Shown: positions 1-4,999 of the stretch, one piece after another
Position numbering within the stretch: the first letter of the stretch is position 1
Layout: each line of letters begins with the position of its first letter
NCBI GenBank assembly: GCA_041739295.1
Contig: JBGSOE010000005.1
Location: forward strand, 1-7,112
DNA: 7,112 nt
Reading direction: 5' to 3'
Source: JAHJQQ01 sp041739295
GTDB taxonomy: Bacteria > Pseudomonadota > Gammaproteobacteria > Thiohalobacterales > Thiohalobacteraceae
Made by a program: the position numbers and the translations under genes
Notes under the pieces: generated by a model
Databases searched by the model: none
What the model was told of the DNA's origin: nothing
Seen by the model: only the letters and a program-made list of their open reading frames with translations

Positions 1-390
1 CAGGCGGCGCGCCTTGTCGAGATTGACGTTATCGGGCCAGCTGTTGAGCGGGGCAAAGCGCTGGTTGCCGTGACCTGCGCCGCCGCGGCCGTCGCCGGTA
101 CGGTAGGTGCCGGCGCTGTGCCAGGCCATGCGGATGAAGAAAGGTCCGTAGTGGCCGTAGTCCGCGGGCCACCACTCTTGCGAATCGGTCATCACGGCGG
201 TGAGGTCCTTCTTCACGGCCGCAAGGTCGAGCTTCTTGAATTCCTCGGAATAGTTGAAGTCCTCGCCCATCGGGCTGGACTCAGGGGTGTGCTGGTGCAG
301 GATTTCGAGGTGCAGCTGATTCGGCCACCAATCCTGGTTCGACGTTCCGCTCCCGGCTTTGTGTACAAACGGGCATTTGCTGTCAGACAT
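1..390 (-). CDS. katG: Catalase-peroxidase KatG, N-terminal 130 residues (runs off left edge)
   Basis: KatG is a bifunctional haem enzyme that removes hydrogen peroxide by catalase and peroxidase reactions in the cytoplasm. The visible protein begins MSDSKCPFVHKAGSGTSNQD, then has the family segments NQLHLEILHQH and SPMGEDFNY, and a WWPADYGHYGPFFIRMAWHS stretch. In the last, Arg87, Trp90 and His91 match the distal haem-pocket triad; Trp90 is the tryptophan that forms the Met-Tyr-Trp adduct in KatG enzymes. The section GDGRGGAGHGNQRFAPLNSWPDNV is also characteristic. The start ATG is preceded by an AAAAGGAGATAA ribosome binding site ending about 5 bases upstream. KatG is normally about 720-740 residues, so about 600 residues lie outside the window. 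The reading frame is open to base 1 without a stop. A sigma70-like promoter and an ATAG-N7-CTAT element upstream suggest peroxide control by OxyR. Family assignment is secure; nothing can be said about the C-terminal domain. Confidence 0.97.
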   Translation of the reverse strand, partial: MSDSKCPFVHKAGSGTSNQDWWPNQLHLEILHQHTPESSPMGEDFNYSEEFKKLDLAAVKKDLTAVMTDSQEWWPADYGHYGPFFIRMAWHSAGTYRTGDGRGGAGHGNQRFAPLNSWPDNVNLDKARRL

Positions 391-444
391 AGCGTTATCT
401 CCTTTTGTGCTCATGTACGAATCATTTGGTAGTTCGTGAGACAA

Positions 445-474
445 GTTATAGCGATCTGTTATTCATTTAGCCAA
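445..474 (-). promoter_or_regulatory. Candidate sigma70 promoter of katG
   Basis: Read on the minus strand there is a -35 box TTGGCT (469-474, 4/6 to TTGACA), an 18-base spacer and a -10 box TATAAC (445-450, 5/6 to TATAAT). Transcription would start near 438, giving a leader of about 50 bases before the katG ATG at 390. The region is AT-rich and lies just downstream of the OxyR-like element, as expected for an activated promoter with a weak -35. The match is by eye only. Confidence 0.45.
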
Positions 475-510
475 TTTATTATTTCAAACATGACGATAGG
501 CATTATCTAT
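474..510 (-). promoter_or_regulatory. Candidate OxyR-binding region upstream of katG
   Basis: A clean ATAG-N7-CTAT palindrome lies at 496-510. This is one half of the OxyR recognition pattern (four tetranucleotides, ATAG/CTAT, spaced by seven bases). Continuing towards katG with the same spacing, the other two tetranucleotides read TTTG (485-488) and AAAT (474-477), each only 2/4 to consensus. The 37-bp span ends exactly against the candidate -35 box (469-474), which is where OxyR normally contacts RNA polymerase. One good half and one poor half make this plausible, not proven. Confidence 0.4.
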
Positions 511-941
511 GGTGGTAATTTGGAAGATCATGAAAGAATTGCACATCATTATTACTTCAGAGTGCGAATCTGAGGCGTAGGTGTCTCAGGCAAGGTTTTT
601 CTGGCGTTGTATGAAGGAGTCAACGGGCTTGACGCAAGAGATGATCAATAGCTCAGACTAACCACCTTACCGCATAATCAATACAGAAGTTTAATAAACG
701 TGGCTGTTCCGGTTATTGCCTTGAGTTGAGCAGTGCGCGGAGATGGGAATCAATAAAAAACGTTATACAACCCACGACACTGATCCGGAGTGGGGATGGC
801 AGCGCTGTACGGCAACGATGAGCCCAGCCCAACAGACTCGTTATGACCCAAATAGCGGTTTAGGGGCAGAGTAACCCCCATAATTTTAGAAAAATGTATG
901 TCACGGTTTAAGCATTTACGCTGATGCCGAGTTCCACAACT
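511..941. other. Intergenic stretch without a convincing gene
   Basis: This stretch between the katG control region and the end of the MBL-fold gene is visibly more AT-rich than the flanking genes. It has stops in all frames at short intervals. I see no tRNA, no strong terminator hairpin and no recognisable transposase piece. The only open frame of note is a 43-codon ORF at 743-874, listed separately. A weak inverted repeat, CTGAG/CTCAG with a 10-base spacer, lies near 571-590. Confidence 0.5.
743..874 (+). CDS. Possible 43-residue small ORF, function unknown
   Basis: An ATG at 743 opens a frame of 43 codons ending in TAA at 872-874. The product begins MGINKKRYTTHDTDPEWGWQ, is hydrophilic, contains one cysteine (Cys22) and two tryptophans, and has no signal peptide or membrane segment. 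A GGAG sequence abuts the ATG directly (739-742), which is too close for a good ribosome binding site. The frame upstream is closed by TGA at 722-724. I do not recognise it. It may be chance or a gene remnant; it is listed because it is the longest credible frame in this otherwise empty stretch. Confidence 0.18.
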   Translation: MGINKKRYTTHDTDPEWGWQRCTATMSPAQQTRYDPNSGLGAE

Positions 942-1862
942 TCAGTTCACTGTGAAGCACTGCCCATCCTCTGCAAACTTCAATGGGCCGGAATAGTGTT
1001 TCCTGATTTCAAGTTCCGATTCCGTCTCCCGCCCCAGTGTGCGGATCATGCGGTGTGATAGCACTAACTGCTTCACCTTTGCCTCTGCTGCGATCTCACC
1101 TATGACCGAGGGTGGCATATGCAGATTGCGGGCAACACCAGTGGCATCCTGTGGAACCGCATGGTGGGCCACCAACAGATCTGCACCTGCCGCCAGTTTC
1201 GGCAAAGTGTGATTGTCTCCATTCATATCACCGCTGAAAGCAATTGCCCGCTCGCCAATATCAATACGCCAGGCTAGCGCAGGTAGCGGCCCATGGCGTA
1301 CCGCTACCGCTGTAAGCTTGTAGTTTTTATTCGCCATCACCTGCTGCACAGCGGTTTCACTTGCGGACACATCGTGGGGCAGCAAACGATAAGCGCCGTC
1401 GCCCGTCAGGTAATCTGACAGATAGTGGTATGCTCCGGCAGGGTCGGCAAACAGCGTTTGAACAAAGTCGGTGGCGCTAGGCATCAGCGCATTTCCACTG
1501 GGACCGTACAATGGCAAATCGCTGCTGCGATCGGTAAAAAATGAGCCCTTGATCAGCGCCGTCAAATCCGCGCTGTGATCCACATGAAGATGAGTCAGCA
1601 ACACCACTTCCAGATCCTCTATATGCGCACCGCTTTCCTCGTAGCGCAACATACTCCCAGGACCCATATCAACCAATATGCGTGCATGGCCATCCTGCCA
1701 TACAAGATAGCCACTCGAAGCGCGCCCATCATTTATCTCCGGTCCCCCGGAACCCAGCACCTGCACGCATACGCCCGAGATGTCGCAACAGGGTTTGGCA
1801 TAAACTGAAAACGATGTTACTAGGAGCAGGGTATTAACAATGCACAGTGTTTTGAATTTCAT
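942..1862 (-). CDS. Exported metallo-beta-lactamase-fold hydrolase, substrate unknown
   Basis: The 306-residue product belongs to the MBL-fold (RNase Z-like branch) metallo-hydrolases. Residues 1-22 (MKFKTLCIVNTLLLVTSFSVYA) are a typical signal peptide with a likely cut after VYA, so the enzyme should act in the periplasm. After it come Cys25, Cys26 and Cys32, then the core VQVLGSGGPE (33-42). The metal-binding motif HLHVDH is at 91-96 (H91, H93, D95, H96); further likely ligands lie in RHGPLPALAW, FSGDMNGDN and LVLSHRMIRTLG. The start at 1862 is chosen because it opens the signal peptide; the same frame stays open to 2000, but those 46 codons run through a repeat element and look non-coding. 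A GGAAA about 13 bases upstream is a weak ribosome binding site. It appears to be a single-gene unit with a promoter near 2039-2067. The substrate cannot be deduced. Confidence 0.9.
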   Translation of the reverse strand: MKFKTLCIVNTLLLVTSFSVYAKPCCDISGVCVQVLGSGGPEINDGRASSGYLVWQDGHARILVDMGPGSMLRYEESGAHIEDLEVVLLTHLHVDHSADLTALIKGSFFTDRSSDLPLYGPSGNALMPSATDFVQTLFADPAGAYHYLSDYLTGDGAYRLLPHDVSASETAVQQVMANKNYKLTAVAVRHGPLPALAWRIDIGERAIAFSGDMNGDNHTLPKLAAGADLLVAHHAVPQDATGVARNLHMPPSVIGEIAAEAKVKQLVLSHRMIRTLGRETESELEIRKHYSGPLKFAEDGQCFTVN

Positions 1863-1891
1863 CTCAACAAATTTCCAATGTCCATATCCGC

Positions 1892-2021
1892 TGTAGGGCG
1901 GGTTAGGTGCGTTGTTTGCGCCGTAACCCGCCAAGCGTGCCGTCAGGCACACCTTTACAAAGGCGTTGTGTTGCTTCGCAACGCCCGTCGGGTTACGCAA
2001 ACTGCGCTAACCCGACCTACA
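1892..2021. repeat. 130-bp hairpin-rich repeat element with inverted ends (MITE-like)
   Basis: The ends are near-perfect inverted repeats: TGTAGGGCGGGTTAG at 1892-1906 against the complement of CTAACCCGACCTACA at 2007-2021 (14 of 15 matching). Each end is itself a hairpin: GGCGGGTTA (1897-1905) with TAACCCGCC (1924-1932), and GTCGGGTTA (1987-1995) with TAACCCGAC (2008-2016). Between them are GTGCC-GTCA-GGCAC (1937-1950) and GGCGTTG/CAACGCC (1962-1985). There is no transposase. Repeats built on TGTAGG(T)CGGGTTA...TAACCCGAC ends are, from memory, common between genes in sulfur-oxidising and related proteobacteria. It sits between the promoter and start codon of the MBL-fold gene, so it would be transcribed as leader RNA. 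No target-site duplication is obvious. Confidence 0.75.
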
Positions 2022-2038
2022 TTGAATGGGTAATTGGC

Positions 2039-2067
2039 ATTATATAGGGTGTGGCGATTCATGTTAC
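2039..2067 (-). promoter_or_regulatory. Candidate sigma70 promoter for the MBL-fold gene
   Basis: On the minus strand a perfect -10 TATAAT (2039-2044) is preceded, with a 17-base spacer, by GTAACA (2062-2067, 4/6 to TTGACA). The -35 box overlaps the last codons of the 55-residue gene upstream. Transcription would begin near 2032 and carry the whole 1892-2021 repeat as part of a leader of about 170 bases before the start codon at 1862. Confidence 0.5.
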
Positions 2068-2226
2068 GCCCATGCGACATAAATCAACCATGCTGGCTTC
2101 ACGCGCCTCGCGTTCCGCGCGGGTGATGCTCGCTAGCACCTGCGGACGCCAACGTATGGCAAAGCCGCGCTTGTGCGGCTTGCAGAGCGGGCAACTCTTG
2201 AGTTTGTTCTTGTAACGTTTTCTCAT
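2059..2226 (-). CDS. 55-residue conserved small protein with CPLCKPHK motif, function unknown
   Basis: An ATG at 2224-2226 opens 55 codons ending in TGA. The product starts MRKRYKNKLKSCPLCKPHKR, continues GFAIRWRPQV, then a charged helix-like stretch rich in Ala, Arg and Glu (about residues 36-45). The basic N-terminus, the CxxC followed by Pro-His-Lys (Cys12, Cys15, His18) and the W-R-P segment resemble a small uncharacterised protein I recall from other gamma- and beta-proteobacteria, where the same pattern starts MRKRYKNK and has an ALCKPHK-like core. One CxxC plus His suggests metal or nucleic-acid binding, but this is only inference. The start is fixed by an in-frame TGA just upstream (ATG-TCCC context), with no clear ribosome binding site. 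A weak -35/-10 pair (TTGCAG at 2271-2276, TATCCT at 2248-2253) may drive it. It diverges from the EamA gene and is codirectional with the MBL gene. Confidence 0.72.
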   Translation of the reverse strand: MRKRYKNKLKSCPLCKPHKRGFAIRWRPQVLASITRAEREAREASMVDLCRMGVT

Positions 2227-2324
2227 GGGATTTCATCTGTAGCGCATAGGATAGGTATAGAGGTATCAGGCTGCAACTCAGCTGTTGCTGCGAGCGATGA
2301 ACGAATGCGGGTATTATCGCAGTC

Positions 2325-3215
2325 ATGCCTACCTGTGCCGCTCATGCCTATGCCCTGCCATTGCTGCTGGTCGGCGCCGTCTGTATTGCCTTCGCGCCGA
2401 TTTTTGTGCGGCTGTCCGAATTAGGGCCTTTGGCCACGGCGTTCTATCGTGTCGCACTTGCGCTGCCAGTCTTATGGTTGTTGGTGGGGCGTGATAGCGG
2501 AACAACTCTGCCGTCCGGCGGACTGCGGCGGCGCGATTGGTTGTATCTGAGTCTGGCCGGTGTGTTGTTTGCGTTGGATCTGATGGCCTGGCATTTCTCC
2601 ATCATGCTGACCAGCGTGGCGAACTCAACGTTGCTGGCCAACTTTGCGCCGGTGTTCGTCACTGCCGGTAGCTGGTTTCTGTTCAAGGAGCGGCCGAGCA
2701 CTAAATTTTTGTTCGCTTTGGCATTAGGTGTTCTGGGTGCGGCGATCATGATGGGCGACAGTCTGCAGCTAGATAAAGATCATCTGCTCGGTGATGCGTT
2801 GGGCCTGCTGACCGCGGTGTTCTACGGGGGCTACATTCTGACAGTGAGTCGCTTGCGTCGGCGCTTTCCTACGCTGCTGGTGATGGCAGTAAGTGCTTTG
2901 GTGAGCGCCCTAATGTTGTTCCCAGTAGCCCTGTATGTAGAGACGGACATGCTCGCAGTGACTGCCTATGGTTGGACGATACTGTTGGGACTTGCATTGA
3001 TATCGCATGCTGGAGGGCAGGGTCTGATAACCTTTTCGCTTGCGCATCTGCCGGCTGCATTCTCATCGCTGGCACTGCTGCTGCAACCGGTGACTGCCGC
3101 GTTGCTGGCGTGGTGGCTGTTGGATGAACCCTTGCGCGCCTGGCAAAGCATCGGTGCGCTGATGGTATTGGGGGCGATTGTGCTGGCGCGGTTGGAGCGG
3201 GCGAGGCATGTATGA
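2325..3215 (+). CDS. EamA/DMT-family transporter (RhaT/YdcZ-like drug/metabolite permease)
   Basis: The 296-residue protein is a drug/metabolite transporter superfamily permease of the inner membrane. It shows the two tandem EamA halves. The first runs from about residue 10 to 140, starting ALPLLLVGAVCIAFAPIFVR and including GPLATAFYRVALALPVLW. The second runs from about 155 to 290, starting GDALGLLTAVFYGGYILTVS and including the PVTAALLAWWLLDEP segment with its conserved helix-end proline and acidic residue. About ten hydrophobic segments can be counted, separated by short basic loops (LRRRDW near residue 70; RLRRRFP near residue 176), as expected of a complete protein. Length is normal for the family. 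The ATG at 2325 lacks a good ribosome binding site, so a start a few codons downstream cannot be excluded. It stands alone and diverges from the 55-residue gene. Substrate is unknown; relatives export amino acids, metabolites or purines. Confidence 0.92.
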   Translation: MPTCAAHAYALPLLLVGAVCIAFAPIFVRLSELGPLATAFYRVALALPVLWLLVGRDSGTTLPSGGLRRRDWLYLSLAGVLFALDLMAWHFSIMLTSVANSTLLANFAPVFVTAGSWFLFKERPSTKFLFALALGVLGAAIMMGDSLQLDKDHLLGDALGLLTAVFYGGYILTVSRLRRRFPTLLVMAVSALVSALMLFPVALYVETDMLAVTAYGWTILLGLALISHAGGQGLITFSLAHLPAAFSSLALLLQPVTAALLAWWLLDEPLRAWQSIGALMVLGAIVLARLERARHV

Positions 3216-3229
3216 TGTGACCTTCTAGG

Positions 3230-3243
3230 TTATCAGTTGATAA
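3230..3243. repeat. Short perfect palindrome after the EamA gene
   Basis: TTATCA-GT-TGATAA is a perfect 6-bp-arm inverted repeat 15 bases after the transporter stop codon. It is AT-rich and not followed by a T-tract, so it is not a convincing terminator. It could be a protein-binding site or chance. Confidence 0.3.
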
Positions 3244-3370
3244 ATATGAAGGTACTGTCGGCTTACAAGGCCATGGAATTTGAAGCGCTGAGTTCTTTAT
3301 TCTGACCCCGAACTCCATAGCAGGTTAGTAGGTATCGTTCTTGTTGCTGGGCTATTGGTTGGGGGTGAAT

Positions 3371-3655
3371 TCATTTGTGCGTGGCTTCGGCCAGTGCCTC
3401 TTCAATGACAGCTATGCTTACGCCGCGGCGTTTCAGTCCGGAAACAAGATTCTCTATCGTATCCGCATCCACACGCTCCATGTCATTCCGCAGGCACTGC
3501 CCTACGTAGGCGCGGATTAGGGGTTGATAACCTGAATAGCCCAGCAGGGGGGCTATGCGCTTGAGATCGTCGATTACGTCTTGGGGCATGCGCAGGGTGA
3601 CGGCCGTCATCTTGCGATCACGATCCAATCTTTGTTTCAGTTTTTCAATCTTCAT
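3371..3655 (-). CDS. Ribbon-helix-helix antitoxin of the BrnT-type module
   Basis: The 94-residue product begins MKIEKLKQRLDRDRKMTAVT. A basic N-terminal helix is followed by a ribbon-helix-helix DNA-binding fold: beta strand at about 17-23 (TAVTLRM), first helix about 24-36 (PQDVIDDLKRIAP), the turn LGYSGY and second helix about 43-56 (YQPLIRAYVGQCLR). The C-terminal part (about 57-94) probably binds and neutralises the toxin. The start at 3655 is chosen because it overlaps the toxin stop by 11 bases (ATGAAGATTGA) and has a GAAAGG ribosome binding site about 8 bases upstream; the frame stays open further to 3916, but that part lies inside the toxin gene. It should repress its own operon, alone and with the toxin, at the palindrome near 3957-3977. 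It is CopG/BrnA-like in fold; whether it is a true BrnA or another RHH antitoxin cannot be settled by eye. Confidence 0.85.
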   Translation of the reverse strand: MKIEKLKQRLDRDRKMTAVTLRMPQDVIDDLKRIAPLLGYSGYQPLIRAYVGQCLRNDMERVDADTIENLVSGLKRRGVSIAVIEEALAEATHK

Positions 3656-3938
3656 AAAACTGCCTTTCGGTTCGCGTTGCGCTGCGCGCAGATACGACTC
3701 TGATCCGATCTGTTTCGATGTCGACGTGGACGACGAACAGCAGGTTCCAGTGTTTGTCCATGCCGATAATGGTATCGCGTGTTTCGTCATCCGGGCTGGC
3801 GTCCACGACCCGTAGAAAGGGATCGAAAAAAGCTTCGACGGCCTGCTCAAAGGCGATCCCATGTTTGGCGTGGTTGGTTCGCGCTTTTGCCTGATCCCAG
3901 ACGAAACTGATTCCATTCAGTTTGAAGTATTCGTCCAT
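3645..3938 (-). CDS. brnT: BrnT-family ribonuclease toxin
   Basis: The 97-residue protein matches the BrnT toxin family, RelE-fold ribonucleases that arrest translation when freed from their antitoxin. Diagnostic segments are FVWDQAKARTNHAKHGIAFE (about residues 12-31), a central DPFLRVVDASPDDETRDTIIG, the strand LLFVVHVDIETDRIRVVSAR, and the C-terminal ATRTERQFYED, which carries the conserved basic patch and R-E-R-x-x-Y ending. The length is usual and no truncation is seen. The toxin precedes the antitoxin, the normal order for brnTA, and shares 11 bases with it. No ribosome binding site is visible upstream; the -10 box ends only 6 bases before the ATG, so the message is probably leaderless. 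The family call is confident; toxicity is inferred from the family. Confidence 0.9.
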   Translation of the reverse strand: MDEYFKLNGISFVWDQAKARTNHAKHGIAFEQAVEAFFDPFLRVVDASPDDETRDTIIGMDKHWNLLFVVHVDIETDRIRVVSARSATRTERQFYED

Positions 3939-3944
3939 GTATCA

Positions 3945-3973
3945 AAGGTAGGCAGACGTATTGCTATTGTCAA
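3945..3973 (-). promoter_or_regulatory. Promoter of the toxin-antitoxin operon, probably leaderless
   Basis: On the minus strand a perfect -35 TTGACA (3968-3973) is followed by a 17-base spacer and a -10 TACCTT (3945-3950, 3/6 to consensus). Only six bases separate the -10 from the toxin ATG at 3936-3938, so transcription should start at or very near the first base of the start codon. This agrees with the missing ribosome binding site. Confidence 0.6.
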
Positions 3974-3977
3974 TACG
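3957..3977. promoter_or_regulatory. Candidate operator of the toxin-antitoxin operon
   Basis: A perfect inverted repeat with 7-bp arms, CGTATTG (3957-3963) and CAATACG (3971-3977), separated by seven bases, covers the -35 box and the upstream part of the spacer. Toxin-antitoxin operons of the RHH type are repressed by the antitoxin or the complex at palindromes in this position. A bound protein here would block RNA polymerase. Confidence 0.6.
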
Positions 3978-4011
3978 CGTACTGGCTGGCGGGGTGCTCC
4001 AGATTGGGGCC

Positions 4012-4044
4012 GGAAAAAGAAAAGCCCCTCCGAGGAGGGGCTTT
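4012..4044 (-). terminator. Rho-independent terminator of the qmo/hdr operon
   Basis: A perfect 10-bp stem, AAAGCCCCTC (4021-4030) with GAGGGGCTTT (4035-4044), has a 4-base loop. Read on the minus strand, the stem is followed by TCTTTTTCC. This T-run makes it a terminator for the genes read leftwards, about 40 bases after the hdrB stop codon. The plus-strand side has only GTTTAC and would terminate poorly. Confidence 0.85.
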
Positions 4045-4053
4045 GTTTACTAA

Positions 4054-4077
4054 GGGGGCGGACTTAAGTCCGTCCCC
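4054..4077. repeat. 24-bp palindrome between the hdrB stop and the terminator
   Basis: GGGG-G-CGGACTT and AAGTCCG-T-CCCC form an uninterrupted 12-bp-arm palindrome with one G-T mismatch (a G-U pair in RNA). It starts 8 bases after the hdrB stop. With no spacer it would fold with a small loop at the central TTAA. Its shape is like an intergenic REP-type repeat and it may protect the 3' end of the message. Confidence 0.5.
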
Positions 4078-4085
4078 AAACAACA

Positions 4086-4985
4086 TTACTTCCCGGCAAT
4101 GGCTTCCAACTGTTTGGCTGGGATGATCTGGCCGTCGAGTCCTGCTTCTTTGCCGTTCTTGCCGTAGGCCACGCTCATCAGGGTGGAGTAATACACCACC
4201 GGCATCTTGAACTTGGTGCCGTACTTGGCGTTGATCTGGTCCTGATAGACCTCGGTATTCATCTGGCATACCGGGCAGGGTGTGACGATCATGTCGGCGC
4301 CGTTGTCGTAGGCGGATTCGATGATGTCCTTGATCAGGGCCTGACTCTTTTCCGGTTCGGAGAAGGCCAGTGCACCACCGCAGCAGGAGACTTTCTTTTC
4401 GTAGGTCTCGCAGGCTTCGGCACCCATGGTGTTGATGAGTTTGTCGAGGTACATCGGGTTCTCGAACGACTCACCGGCGATGCCGAACGGGCGATTGGTT
4501 TGGCAGCCGACATAGCCGGCGATCTTCATGCCTTCCAGCGGCTTCTTTACATGCTTGCCGAGTTCGTCGTAACCGATGTCTTCGATCAGCACTTCGACCA
4601 TGTGACGGACGTTTTTGTCGTTCTTCAGCTTGAGACCGGCTTCGGCCAGTGCCTGATTGGTTTCGGCCAACAGGTCTTTGTTGTCGTGCAGACGTTCCTG
4701 GGTTTCCTTGGTGGACAACCAGCAGGCTGCGCAGGTGGCGACGATGTCCTGACCGGGATGCGCCTGTTCCGACAGTGCCATGTTGCGTGCGGACAGTGCC
4801 AGGCGCGGCAACTCACCGCCGGCGGCGTAGCCGATGGAGGCGGAGCAGCAGTTCCAGTCCGGGATCTCGTTCAGTTCGATGTCGAGCACATCGCACATCG
4901 CGTCGACCGAGACCTGATAGTTGGATGACGAGGCCGCTTTCTGGGAAGAGCAGCCGGGGTAGAACGAATAGGATTTCTTTGCCAT
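4086..4985 (-). CDS. hdrB: HdrB-like protein with two CCG domains, Qmo-associated
   Basis: The 299-residue protein is an HdrB homologue, the subunit that in heterodisulfide reductase holds two non-cubane iron-sulfur clusters. Both cysteine-rich (CCG) domains are intact. The first has C12 in YPGC, C46-C47 in WNCC and C85/C88 in TCAAC. The second has C161 in GYVGC, C201-C202 in SCCGG and C237/C240 in TPCPVC. It has no signal peptide or membrane segment, so it is cytoplasmic and must join HdrC. The start is supported by a GAGGAGA ribosome binding site overlapping the end of hdrC 14 bases upstream. It is the last gene of the operon, followed by a palindrome and a terminator. With hdrC it takes the place of qmoC; the inferred role is to pass electrons between QmoAB and a partner in the APS reductase pathway. 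The physiological substrate is not evident and need not be a heterodisulfide. Confidence 0.93.
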   Translation of the reverse strand: MAKKSYSFYPGCSSQKAASSSNYQVSVDAMCDVLDIELNEIPDWNCCSASIGYAAGGELPRLALSARNMALSEQAHPGQDIVATCAACWLSTKETQERLHDNKDLLAETNQALAEAGLKLKNDKNVRHMVEVLIEDIGYDELGKHVKKPLEGMKIAGYVGCQTNRPFGIAGESFENPMYLDKLINTMGAEACETYEKKVSCCGGALAFSEPEKSQALIKDIIESAYDNGADMIVTPCPVCQMNTEVYQDQINAKYGTKFKMPVVYYSTLMSVAYGKNGKEAGLDGQIIPAKQLEAIAGK

Positions 4986-4999
4986 GTCTCTATCTCTCC

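Noticed and set aside
70..432. 120-codon plus-strand open frame
   Set aside because: It is the antisense shadow of katG, whose protein sequence is unmistakable on the minus strand.
596..661. Short plus-strand frame ending RFFWRCMKESTGLTQE...
   Set aside because: It looked like a possible transposase remnant, but it is about 20 codons between stops and I cannot match it to a family.
1863..2000. 46-codon N-terminal extension of the MBL-fold reading frame
   Set aside because: It translates the hairpin repeat at 1892-2021 and would bury the signal peptide inside the protein; the start at 1862 gives a normal exported protein.
2099..2326. 75-codon minus-strand open frame
   Set aside because: It overlaps the 55-residue gene in another frame, has a composition without recognisable motifs and extends into the EamA start; the CPLCKPHK frame is much more protein-like.
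3656..3916. Upstream extension of the antitoxin reading frame
   Set aside because: It lies wholly inside the BrnT gene in another frame; the start at 3655 has a ribosome binding site and gives a normal RHH protein.
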